This document shows, in pieces, positions 40,220 through 51,232 of a stretch of DNA of 64,000 nucleotides. The stretch comes from Lineus longissimus. Taxonomy: Eukaryota > Nemertea > Pilidiophora > Heteronemertea > Lineidae. Every line of letters begins with the position of its first letter. Position 1 is the first letter of the stretch. The notes under the pieces were generated by a model. That model had not been told where the DNA came from. It was given only the letters and a program-made list of their open reading frames with translations, and did no database searches. The translations under genes were made by a program, and so were the position numbers. The DNA lies in contig NC_088322.1 in the NCBI RefSeq assembly GCF_910592395.1, positions 4,399,431 to 4,463,430 on the forward strand. The letters are read 5' to 3'.

Positions 40220-40895
40220 GCAACCAGTCTAAAATCCAGCCGAAACATAGTGGATAGTGACAGCCAAGTAGCCCTGTGATAGCCCAGTACCTTGCCCAAA
40301 CCTTGTTGGTTCTGACAGCCAAGTAACCCTGCGATGTCCCAGTATCCAGCCCAAACATAGTGGATAGTGCAGCCAAGTAGCCCTGTGATAGCCCGGCACC
40401 CTGCCCAAACCTTGTTGATTCTGACAGCCAAGTAACCCTGCGATGTCCCAGTATCCAGCCCAAACATAGTGGATAGTGACAGCCAAGTAGCCCTGTGATA
40501 GCCAAGCACCCTGCCCAAACCTTGCTGGCTGTGACAGCTAAGCAACCCAGTGGTTGTCCAGAACCCGGCCCAAACCTTGTGGGTTCTGACAGCCAAGTAA
40601 CCCTGTGATAGCCAAGCACCCTGCCCAAACCTTGTTGGTTCTGACAGCCAAGTAACCCTGCGATGTCCCAGTATCCAGTCCAAACATAGTGGATAGTGCA
40701 GCCTAGTAGCCCTGTGATAGCCCAGCCCCCTTGCCCAAACCTTGTGGGCTGTGACAGCTAAGTAACCCAGTGGTTGTCCTTTACCCGGCCCAAACCTTTT
40801 GGGTTCTGACAGCTAAGTAACCCTGTGATAGCCCAGCACCCAGTCCGAGCCTAGAGGGTTTTGAGCCAAGTAACCATGTGATAGTCAAGTACCCA
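40220..40895. repeat. Minisatellite, unit about 58-60 bp
   Basis: About eleven imperfect units share ACAGCCAAGTAACCCTG, GATAGCCCAG and CCCAAACCTTG. Variants alternate (AGTGGATAG and TTGTTGGTT types), so a higher-order period of about 120 bp is visible. The long minus-strand frames across it are repeat translation, not genes. Confidence 0.88.
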
Positions 40896-41003
40896 AGCCC
40901 CGTAACCATCTGGTTTGGCAGCTTACTCGCCTGCATGGTTGGGATCAGTTCCGTCATCATGTTTGATATTTGGTATTTTAATTTTCTCGACATGGGCAGT
41001 ATA

Positions 41004-41260
41004 CCCAGCTAGCAAGGAGACGTGTTTAACACGTTGCAAACTGGTCACTCGTCACATGGTCCCAAACAGGTTGAAAATAGGTCAGAAACTGGTGGAAAAC
41101 TGGATGAAAATTCGTCACTAAAACTGGTCGTTTCATTACGTGAATATCACGTCTTTCGCGGGTGCAATTGCACGTGTTTAACACGTCATTTTATCACGTG
41201 CTTATCACGTCTTGCGTGACGTGTTTAACACGTGATATTCACGTCTCTCTGCTAGCTGGG
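41004..41260. mobile_element. MITE-like element with short TIRs
   Basis: The ends CCCAGCTAGCA...GAGACGTG and their complement (CACGTCTCTCTGCTAGCTGGG) bound about 257 bp. The inside is rich in ACGTG palindromes such as ACGTGTTTAACACGT. No coding capacity is seen. The target duplication is unclear. Confidence 0.65.
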
Positions 41261-42559
41261 ACTATATCATTAAATGATGGGTAGGACCCATGTTTCTATC
41301 TGTTACCATAACATTTATAGGGTGTAAAATCAAAAATAAAAAAAAGTTTGTGTACATTAATCAAAATTCTCCTGTACATTCATCAGCCCGAAGGCAAAAG
41401 AGTCCCATTTTAGGCTTTGAGATCGGCTAGGTTTGACGTTTCATATCTCTGTTAATAATAATGGTACAAACATGAATTTGGCATGGAATTGCTCAGAAAT
41501 GCTTCCTCTCTTTAAATTGGAGCAAGATCAATTCGCATGATTTGTGGAAAGATTGTTGAATAAGCAATTTCCTAATTCATGGTTTTTTTAAATGGTTGCC
41601 ATGGAAACGTGCTGTAACTTCCGTTAAAAGAATTTTCCGAAATGCCGACAATAATTTTTTCGTACCTGAAACAATGCTCTATCGAATAAGACATGTCGGC
41701 GAACTTCTTCTTTCAGTGCACACGGGAGCTAAATTTCGCCCATTTGGCACTAGACTACAAGTTTGAATGAAATATAGCCCCAGCAGTTACGAAACGCGCA
41801 CCGCTAACAGACTGGAGAGCTGAGAAATTTGTACTCTGAGACATACAATACCTGTGTAGCAAGCAAACTTAAACATGACAGTGCATACTTGGCCAACGCC
41901 ATACGTTGCCCCAGTTATTGGGAATAAACAGCACCAAAACGACAATTATTACAGCAGCTCTGATGCCATTTCAATGCCCAATCTCACAACCTTTGCCAGT
42001 TTGGGCATGAAAGGGTTGATAGTGAGTCCTATTGGGGCTGAGGATGAAAATATGCAGTGACTACGTACATGCAGTATATATGACAATCATACAGCACTGA
42101 ATTTGCTTTTATTGCTCTAAGGTTATAAACAGTGCACAACCACAACAAAGATAAACAATCACAGATCTTCAGTGTCACCACAGGTCAGGTAGCAAGCCTG
42201 CATTGCATCTGGGGCTGTCCATCATTTACTCAACCTGAGTTTCTGCTTGGCATTATATTGGGATGAAAAGGTCAAGTTAATGGTAAAAAATTAATTTCTG
42301 GGGCCTTTCATTTGCACATGTCATGGTACACCAAATGTAGCAAATTCCAAATTATCATCATGTTGGAACATGCCTGTGCGAGGAAGCATTGAGATCCACC
42401 TAGAATATGTCTGGCAAGAACTCTAGTCTGTACCCTAAAGAAATATTCAACCTTTAAGAAAAAAGGTATTAGGACTAGCTGAACACATTGGGTGAGTTTG
42501 ATTTTACGTTTTCGAATTTATTTTGTGATTTTTGATGACTTTATTGCAATTTTTCTGGT

Positions 42560-44270
42560 ACATGTGTGATATTCAGAAAGTGAAAATTTTCAAAGTCCTA
42601 TCCCTACTGTAAACGTTTGGTTTTATGCGTTTATCTTGTTCCTTACACCATTCTGAATTCATGAAAGTTGGTTTCATAAAAATCGAATCGGTGGAAGTTG
42701 GATTTTGAGAATTTTCATTTTCGTTAATTAGAAAAAGTTCATTAAAATTTCTAAGTCCCAACCCCCATGTAAACGTCAATTTTCTCAACGGATATAAGCT
42801 TCTTGGGTCTAGATGAACATTCCCAGCAAGTTTCATCCAAATCGAATCTGCGGAAGTGTGTTTTTCACTGACCACGTTGGACTTAGAAAATTTTCCACGA
42901 CTCGTCCACTCTGTCGGCCATATTGTGTGGGTGGCCCCTTAGGGTAGACCCCCCTATACTGTAAACGTAAAATTTTATGCTGGATTTCGCCTTCTCTCCT
43001 TGCCCTGAACACTTTCCCAAAGTTTCGTTCGATTTGAATCTGCGGAAGATGGTTTTTCAATACTAATGAACTTTTACTAATTATGCTAATTAGCTTAATT
43101 AATTTTTGAAAACGCCAAATTGACACTCCATACTGTGCGCAGAGTCTTACTATACCCTACCTACCCTCCCTAGCCCACCTCAGGCCTCGTATACTATAGT
43201 ATACAGGCTATTTTGCATGCTTCAGATACAGCGGAAGTTGGTGGCGCTAGTGTCGGTCGGCCATTTTGTGTCCAATTCTCATTTCCCATTGCAATAACGC
43301 AGCCCGCCGGACGAGGTTTGCTGCTGAGGTTGATGGGCCCGACAGGACTGCGATATTTTGCCCGACACACGCCTTTATACGTACGCACACCTGATCACAA
43401 TGGCGTAGCGATATCAAATAGATCCGCCAAAGAACGTGATAAAATGGCTATTTCGATGAAAATTATGGAACCTAAATCATCTCTAATCATCAAAACGACA
43501 GATTTGTGAGTTTCTGTGCTCTTAATTGTGCATTAGATGGTCATTTCTAATTCGCTACAATCTCCAAGCACACCTCTGCCACAGGATCTTTGCGAGTGGA
43601 GATTGAGTATATCCCATAACTCGAAGGGCGAAACTAGACAGTATGCTCTCAGCTCGAAGATCGGCTTGGAAATGAGCATTGTCTTGCCAGTCGTCGCTCA
43701 AAGCAGCAACTAGACGGACAAATTTTCTCCTGGATTATTTCAAAATTTTACCGGACCCCCCTGTTCGATTGTGTTCAAACTTCATAGGATTATTGCTAAG
43801 GATACATATAACAGTTTGGTGAGTTGAAATTTGGCGTTTTCGATTTTATCCCGTGTTTTCGATGACTTTGATGAAATTATTTTGCATTTTGTGTATTATT
43901 TTATATGCCATGTATTGTGTATGTACCAAATATCCAACTACGACACCCCTATGCGTAAACGTTGAATATTATTGCATTTTCTGATAGATCTCAATGTGTA
44001 GAGTAGGAATCATCTTGGTTTTAGAAATTTCATACGTCGGAAAGTTGATTTTGATGGCCATTTTTGTCAAAAATCTTGGTAATTTGAAAATGGCGGATGT
44101 CAACCGTCAAAGCAATACTATTCAACCCCCTATGCATAAGCGGTCATTTTTATTGCATTTTATCCTTTTCTGGCCCAGTTTGAGTATACTGTGTGAATAT
44201 TTTAACATTCTAACCCGGGGAAGTTTGAAATTTTGGTCATTTCAAAATATTTATTTCCACACGTGACCAA
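42560..44270. repeat. Degenerate tandem repeat, unit about 160-190 bp
   Basis: Three copies in 42560-43080 share CCCC-TGTAAACG, then AAATCGAATCTGCGGAAG and TTTTTCA-type blocks. Two more diverged copies (CCCCTATGCGTAAACG and CCCCCTATGCATAAGCGG) lie at 43950-44270. GGACTTAGAAAATTTTC also appears here, the same phrase as in viral intergenic DNA. Confidence 0.55.
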
Positions 44271-44394
44271 GTCGTAGATTCAAAATGGCCGCCTAGGCAC
44301 TCTAAATACCCTATCTATACCATAGTCGTGTTGGGACCCCACTACATAGCATGTTTTCATAGCATATTGTAAAAATCATCTGGTTTATGTCTGA

Positions 44395-44678
44395 AATTTG
44401 TTCGTAGTTCAGTTAATTTTGGCGAAAATTAACTCAGCAAATCTGGACTTTGAAATTTTTCAACACTATACCTCACCAATGAGTGAAATTTTTCTATGTC
44501 CAAAATTAACTGAACTACAACAAATTTTTCTTATAATATGTGTTCTATTATGACCCCACACATAACCACTAGCACTTATGTCCCCCTCTGCCCTACCCCC
44601 CACGATTTAAAATTTTTATTCTGAGGCTTATACCAGGGTTCGGTTATATTTTTCAGAACCCATCACAAGCCAATCAAC
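44395..44678. promoter_or_regulatory. Upstream region of the Ulp1-type gene
   Basis: GTTCAGTTAATTTTGGCGAAAATTAACT and a second half-palindrome mark the return of virus-type DNA. A TATATTTTTCAG directly before the 5' leader looks like a splice acceptor, so a 5' UTR intron is likely ahead of the ATG at 44679. Confidence 0.45.
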
Positions 44679-47600
44679 ATGCCTAAACATACCACAAAAT
44701 CAGTCAAATACATCGAAACGGACTCTGACGAAGACTTTGCCCCACCCCCTGCTGCAGCAGCACAGCCTAAGAAGGATAAACCCAAGTCTCGTAGGCCAAA
44801 CAGAAAAGCAAAAGACCCCAAGGACAAAGCTGGTTTCATAATTACTGCAAATGATAAGGGTAACAGCTGCCATGAAATACACGATTGTCTCTTCGAGTGT
44901 GTTAGGATTAAGAAAAAACCTAAGATGGGCCGAAAAGGTGAACACAGATGGTCTCTAGACGTCCGCCAGACTGTCTACGCTCTGATGCGCGACCGTGAGG
45001 AACATTTCTCAATTCAGTTTACCCACATCCCTCACCTCAATCAAAAGAAAGAGACTCTATGTTTTAAAGATCTTATAATGGTTACCCACGATGAGGAGTT
45101 GGCCGTTTGGGAACATTTCTCCAAAGTTCTCTGCAAAGAAATTCGTCTTCTCACGAAACAAAAGACCAAGCCAACCACCGGTATGATGAGAGCCATGATT
45201 TCGGAATACTACACTGGTTTCACCCTTGCGAATGAGAAAAATGTGCCTAAGCATCTCCATTCCTCAACTTCATACAACTGCGGAGAAAATATTGGCAAAG
45301 TTTTCTCCAAGCGTGTCTTCATTGGGACTATCTTGGACAATACCAAACGAATTAAGAGACTTGAGAAAAAATTCACGTCTTTTGTCCAACATGTCCAGAA
45401 CACCACCGACACCATTATCGAAAACATCAGCGAACCAGAGAACCATTCGAATTCCGATTTTGAAGAAGATGACGTCATCCAACCTTCATCTCCTGACACA
45501 ACCCAAGCCACCGAATATATCCCGAATAATGCACAAGTACAAGATACCTTGAATCAGCACCAGCAGCCGAAACCAGGCACCTCTTCAGTCTCAGCAACCG
45601 ATGCAGTACCTCTTACACCATCTCCAATTCCGTCTACAGTACCCATACCTGTAACAGTAAATGGTAGCCATGGACCAGCACCCATCCCAGCGACGGTGTC
45701 TCATCTCGAAATTCCCGGGTCAGTTGTCTTGTCACTTCCGGACCAGACTTTCGAACAGTATCCATTGTACCAGTACCCAACGGCAGCGGATAATTTCCAG
45801 TCCTACCCTAAGCAATCACAGCCTTTCCAACAGCAGCAAGACCATCACCAAAATCAACACTACCCAGTCTTCTCGGCGTACGAATATAACGTGGCAGATC
45901 TGTCAACCATCAACGCCATGTCCTTCCGAGGGATGTTAGAAGATAACTCAACATATATGTTAGGCAATACCGCAACAGCCAATTTACTTCCCGCCGAAAA
46001 CACAGCATTCGATCAACCCAAGGCCACCAAAAATGATCTCCTCGACGAATTATTCGATGAATTGGCAGCCAATGAACCCACGAATATTGGTCAAAACAGA
46101 GATGAACCGAATACACCACCACCCATGTCTCGCAACCAGAATGGTGAAGTGGATTTCCTAGCCACAGCTGTTGCCGTAGCCCAGTTGGACCTAAATGTGC
46201 CACCAGCTGACTTTAACCCACCATCACCCGTCTTACCACAACCTGTCATCGAAGAGCCTCAGCCCGAACAACAACACCCAGAGCCTCAGCCTGCTGAACC
46301 ACAACCAGAACCAATACAAGAACCAGTGCCTCCAGTCATGCCAGCCGTCCAACCTGAGCCAATTCAGCCACCACAAGCCACCCCACTACATCCAGAACCA
46401 GAATTACCAGCCGAAATTGCAGTTCCAGTCCCAGAGCCCGTCGCAGAAACAGAACCAGACCACCCAGCCGAAACTATCCCGGAGCCAATTCCTGAGCCAG
46501 TCATACCGAAAGAAGAAATCCAAGAACGCAACGTTTTTGACATGGTAGCTGCAAACGGCCTGTTATTAAAATCCGAAGAGGCAGCCATTCCAGATCCACA
46601 ACCGAAGACTTCAACAAATACCGAAATGAAAGTCGAAATGATCAAGTCTACCATAACCAATCTGAAAATGGTACTCAAGCCAAAGCCAGAACCAGTCATC
46701 AAACCAATCGACCCCAAGCCACCGTCTTCGCAGCAGCACGAAGAAGCTGATATCGACCTTTTACTCACCAACAATATGAATGATAAAATGGACATGGATT
46801 TTAACATGGATATCCACGATAATATGTTTGGAGATGCCGAAATGGATGACGACCCTCTCTTCGCCGACGAAGCACCACCACCCCTTCTGATGCCCTTCGC
46901 TAAGAAGTCTACACAGCCTAAGCCGTCCAACAGTAACAGTGCCCCCACAAGCCTTCCCAAGAAGAAGATGTCAACATCCAAAGTCACGAAAATGCCACCA
47001 CCACCACCGTCACCAGCCTCCAGTATCACCGAGTCCAGTAAAGCGAAGCCAAAGAAGATCGTAACCAAGAGCACTGGCAGATTCACCCATTCAGGTAATT
47101 ATGAATTTTTTGACCCATCCAAAATTTCAAAGTCCTAACTTCCTGATATTCTTGTATTTTTAAATTTTATAAGTTGAACATATATCTAAACCCTACCGTT
47201 CAAATTTTGTATTTTCAGACTTTATGGAGGCCAAGAGAACTTACAATCGCCGTTTCCGAAGTACGTGGAAGTTTGACAAGACGTTGCCGATTTCTCAAGC
47301 CGACGCCATGCCACTGTTACCAGCATCCACCATCTACTGTACCGACAACACCGTCATTGGTATGCTAAAGGATAGTATCACGACGCTGCAACTCGAAGAC
47401 GATGTCTATCTTGCCTCGCCGACAGAGTTCTTCAAGTGGGAAAAGAAAGACCGCTCGAGTTTCAAGGTAAATAGCCAATTTTCCTCGATTTATACTATAT
47501 TGTTCCATTTTCATGAAGTTAGAAAATATGCAGAGATTCAAGAAGTGTTGGACTTAGAAAATTGTCGAGAAATATCAAAAATTGTATTTTTTTGCATTTC

Positions 47601-48537
47601 AGGAAGTTAAAACTTTTCAATATTTTCACTCACCAGATCACTCAAAATTGTTTTCACTTGTATTTTTCAGCCTGGAAATAGCTGGCTAAACAACTCGAAG
47701 AGATTTAGCGTCATGCCATGCCGTGTTACACTCAACAATGACATCAAGGATACCATCTTCAAACACTGGGTGCTCCTGATCGCCGATTCCAAACACAAGG
47801 AGATCAGGATATTCGACAGCCTCCTCAACGATACGTCATCTTGGATTTACCCGTTACTTCGAAAACACACCGCTTACGATCTGTCTGGTTGGAAACTCAG
47901 ACCCCATGCAGATCAGGATTATTATCTCTTCCGCCAACACGACGGTCACTCATGTGGAGTTTATGTGGCCATGAACTCTGACTGTTTCATGCGATTCAAG
48001 AAGCATGGCGAAAACGTTTCCGAAATTCGAAAGGACTTGTCATACCTTGTGGAATACAAGAAACAAAAGTTTGTGGGCTACATGAAACGGGTCACCATCA
48101 CTGACCCCACGAAACTCACAACTCAAACCTGTTCTATGAAATCTAGCGGAGTTGGACCACGCCACCCGCAAGCACCACGCAAGGAGATATCGAACTGTGT
48201 TGTTGCGAATGACAGTGATAGTGACAGTGATGACGATTGTGTCTTTATTTCTGAGACAAAGTCCGAATCAGACTGCGAATCGTCTTCTCCGAAAAAGGCA
48301 AATCCACCTGAACTATTGGACGACAGTGATAACGAATCAGTGCCTGAGTTAACACTCACGCCACCACCCTCTCCTATGGGTGTTCCTCTCAATTTGCAAG
48401 CCGACGAACTGCCTGACATTCTTCCCATTAAAACCAAAAGGAATAAACTTGCTAAGCGAAAGTGCACAGACTGTCCTCCAACCCCTGTGGTTGAAAAGAA
48501 ACCAAAAACGTGTAAAAAATTACTTTGTGTTGTGTGA
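44679..48537 (+). CDS. Ulp1/C48-type cysteine protease, three exons
   Basis: Exons 44679-47094, 47219-47466 and 47671-48537 join with GT...TTTTCAG sites and matching phases, giving about 1176 residues. The C-terminal part has the C48 peptidase order: KHWVLLIAD (His), IRIFDSLL (Asp) and RQHDGHSCGVYVAM (Gln and Cys). Such enzymes remove SUMO or related modifiers. The N-terminal 200 residues share a YYTGFT...PKHLHSST block with the repeat-borne genes. The long middle is Pro/Glu/Gln-rich (PEPQPAEPQPEP). The C-terminal tail is acidic Ser/Asp and then basic. It could deSUMOylate host nuclear proteins. Similar proteases also occur in transposons, so a mobile-element origin is the main alternative. 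Confidence 0.78.
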
Positions 48538-48580
48538 AATAGTGTTATTCAGCAGTACGTATTGAACTCTGACTTTGAAG

Positions 48581-49081
48581 TCAAATATACCTAAAGTCTA
48601 TTTCCCAGCAGAGTAAAGCGGCAAACTGCCCCACAAAGGCCAGGCTTATCATGCTATTACCCACAGGAATGTAGTGATTAAAAAAAAAACTGTGCACCAG
48701 CCGCCGAACTACAGAGCGAACAAAAGAGTCATATCTGATATTGGATGGAGCACGTTCTTCTTTCATCATCTTTTTCTTCTTCCTTGGGGTGACCAGTTTC
48801 CCTGTCTCCTTCTTCTCCTTCCTGGCCTTCCACACTGATGACGCACCAACACCACAGGCTTCAGCAGTTGTCTGAACACATCTTTCTACTGTCAACTTCG
48901 GGTTTTTCTTCTTGAAAAAGTCCAACACATTCAAAATGATTTCTTTCTGCGTGCTCTTAAAAGTAGCTCCTGACTTGTGTTTGACAGGTCCCCGAGATGG
49001 CCCTGGCTCCTCATCATCATCATGGGGTAAACCAGGGGTAGGGAGTACATAGAATAACAAAAGAAAACCAAGGAAAAACAT
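48581..49081 (-). pseudogene. Transposase N-terminal (HTH) fragment
   Basis: The frame runs from ATG 49081 through the left TIR to a stop at 48581. A block like ILNVLDFFKKKNPKLTVERC, then AEACGVGASSVWKARKEKKETG and a basic TPRKKKKMM stretch, follows the plan of DNA-binding N-terminal domains in animal DDE elements (helix, GVS-like turn, Lys-rich spacer). The later VRSVVRRLVHSFF fits the segment that usually precedes the catalytic core. No DDE residues follow, so it cannot transpose itself. Confidence 0.55.
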
Positions 49082-49460
49082 CTTCAAGAACAAAGGTATA
49101 CTTGACTTCACAATGGTGAATGAGAAACTTCAGTGTCTCAACAAAAACACATGGTTAAACCAGGAAATTACCAAGAATCAGGAGGAAAATCCATCTTCCT
49201 GAGTGACGTCAGCTGTTTCCATGCAGTAAGATACCCTGTTCTCAAATCATTGAAAAATCTTAAGAACTTGACCAACTGCATTCTACAGATTTACACATAG
49301 TCATGCATGCAACCCCTAAATAAGAAGTGTGCTAAAATTTCGAAAAAGGGTATATGGCTACCTGAGACCTGGGAAGCCTGGCTGGCAGTCAGCTAAGCAG
49401 GATATTTTATTAATTGGCTGAGTTTGAAGATGCCGCTTTACTCTGCTGGGAAATAGACTT
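48594..49460 (-). mobile_element. TIR DNA transposon, 867 bp, TA flanks
   Basis: Perfect 30-bp terminal inverted repeats (48594-48623 and 49431-49460, starting AAGTCTATTTCCCAGCAGAG) are each flanked by TA, as in Tc1/mariner-type target duplication. The inside carries a minus-strand frame resembling the N-terminal helix-turn-helix region of animal DDE transposases but no catalytic domain. It is a non-autonomous or internally deleted copy inserted just after the protease gene. Its presence argues that this DNA has lived in an animal nucleus. Confidence 0.88.
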
Positions 49461-49649
49461 TATTTTATTACCCTTCATGTTGATACTAACATACTCCTGC
49501 CATTTCGAAATTCTGTGTTGAGTGCCAACATCAATGATAATAAATATTACTGTAAATAATTGTGGTGCATATGTATAATGAAAATGATGTGAATTGTAAT
49601 AAATTGTATTAGAGTAACCATCTGTGTAGTATTCGTTCTGGTTCCAGTG

Positions 49650-50965
49650 TGCTCCCGATGTGTGAAAAATTCAGAGTCCAGATTTGTTGAGTTAATTTCG
49701 GTGAATTTCTAAGTCCAGATTTGTTCAGTTAATTTTCGCCAAAATTAACTCAACCACAGAACAAATTCCTATCTGAAATTTTCCAAGTCCACAGTTGTTC
49801 AGTTAATATTGGCGAAAAATAACTGAACTACTACAGAACAAATATCTGGGTGAAATTTTCAAAGTACAGATTTGTTTTAATTTTCACCAAAGTTCCGAAA
49901 GCACTACAAGACATGGAATTTCACTTCCAACTTCCGCTGATTTATGGAAAGTTAGAATATGAGTTTTCACAACTTCCTGTTCGTGTACTATTTTTCAAGA
50001 GAGGATCCAAATCGACCATATGGATCCCCCCTTGAAAATGAAATTTGAAGCGGAAGTTAGTGATTTCCCATACATTTTTCGCCAAAAATTGGCCTAACTT
50101 CCGTTTCAAATACCACTTTTAAGACCAATTTTTCAAATATGGTCCGTGCCTTTATGCCTAGCAAAAACACACACCTACGAGGAAGTTAGGATAGAGGCAT
50201 CAATACAGGAAGTTAGAAGAAATGCAAAATAAATGTAATATAATATAGAAAATACATTTTATTCGGATTCAGATACTTCGAAAACATACATCATATATTT
50301 CTTCTTTTTCTTGGGAGAAGATTTCGAACAGTTACAATTACATTCACAACCAGAGTCATTTTTTGAATTTGTTCTTTTTACTCCTCGTGGTTCATTTTCA
50401 GTGTCTTTGTCATTTTCAGAGTCTGTTTGAGTAGCCATTGAAACCATGACTGGTTTAGACGGAGTAGATAGAGTAACAGGCACAACACGCTCAACATGCA
50501 CAGGTTCATGCTGCACAGTGTCATTGGAAGATGTAGCGTTGTAGTCCGTGGTATAAGAATGTTCAGAGTGCTCAGAGTCAGAATCGCGCACACTAATCAC
50601 AGAAAGTTTGTTGTTGACAGGTTTATCCAAACAATTTGAATAGTTATTTCTTTTTGGAACATTGACTGTTTTATATTTTGGAATAACAAAATTCGTAAAT
50701 CCTGTGTAATACTGCGAAGCATGTTCTCTAATTGCAATCATGGTAAGTAAGACACTCTTACCTGTGCGTTCATGAATTTCACTTGACATTTTTTCGCTCA
50801 AGTACTTGGCGACAATAGGCAGTTCACTAGTTAGCAAAACGATCAGACCTGAAAATATGAAAAATTTTAGTTTCGTGAAAACGTCAAATTTCAATCCCTG
50901 ATGGCATGTCATTTTTAACTTACAAGTAGCGCGCAGCGAAAAAGACTTGACATCTCAAATCACAT
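49650..50965. repeat. Inverted repeat IR2, right copy
   Basis: It is the reverse complement of 33060-34401, including gene fragment, hairpin (49992-50038) and palindrome array. It differs by a small in-frame deletion of about 21 bp in the gene (seven codons near PKELHSSTK) and scattered bases. Confidence 0.88.
50259..50912 (-). CDS. Second copy of the repeat-borne truncated paralogue
   Basis: It is the same gene as 33114-33788 on the other strand, 217 codons from the first ATG, lacking seven residues of the conserved block. The putative intron (CTTACAAG complement and TTTTCAG) is preserved. Near identity of the tails shows recent duplication or gene conversion between the repeat copies. Confidence 0.55.
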   Translation of the reverse strand: MTCHQGLKFDVFTKLKFFIFSGLIVLLTSELPIVAKYLSEKMSSEIHERTGKSVLLTMIAIREHASQYYTGFTNFVIPKYKTVNVPKRNNYSNCLDKPVNNKLSVISVRDSDSEHSEHSYTTDYNATSSNDTVQHEPVHVERVVPVTLSTPSKPVMVSMATQTDSENDKDTENEPRGVKRTNSKNDSGCECNCNCSKSSPKKKKKYMMYVFEVSESE

Positions 50966-51232
50966 GTTTGACATTTGTAATGACATGATGTCTCTATTGG
51001 CAGCCCATCATTACATGTCACTCTGAAGGCATGACATACCTTTTTTCAAGTGGCAGCCTATCATTGTAAGCTGTCATAGGAGACGTGATTCGAGTCAGTC
51101 TGACCAACTCTCATACTCCGAACGACACTCATTCTGGATGGAGTGTCACTTGAAATGTACAAATGGACTTAGAAAATTTTTTGAAAATAATGAAAAATGG
51201 AAATTCGTGATTTTGTATATAATTCAATTTTA
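50966..51232. other. Intergenic hairpin-rich stretch
   Basis: No gene is seen. Stems such as GACACTC/GAGTGTC (about 51124-51150) and interleaved TGACATG/CATGTCA repeats (50978-51060) occur. They sit just outside the right copy of IR2, mirroring the cluster at 32834-32964. GGACTTAGAAAATTTTTTG follows at about 51165. Confidence 0.4.

Larger units (their letters stand above)
37265..44390. other. Host-like, non-viral DNA
   Basis: There is no convincing gene in 7.1 kb, and the sequence style changes: longer non-coding tracts, minisatellite, GAC-rich simple repeat (39535-39572), a G run (39987-40003) and MITE-like DNA. Phrases such as TTTATATAGCGCCCCTTTAAA (39692) look like dispersed animal repeats. 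No dense antisense/sense gene packing exists here. Either viral DNA is integrated in two parts around it, or host DNA was captured, or the assembly is chimaeric. Confidence 0.6.

Noticed and set aside
40192-40683. Minus-strand frames of 160-230 codons with repeated peptide units
   Set aside because: They are translations of the minisatellite, whose period is not disturbed by stops in some frames.
43213-43509. 98-codon plus frame in host-like DNA
   Set aside because: It has no recognisable domain, start context or splice support; it is in a repeat-rich stretch.
46364-47086. Minus-strand 240-codon frame, Gly/Ser-rich
   Set aside because: It is antisense to the Pro/Glu/Gln-rich part of the protease gene.
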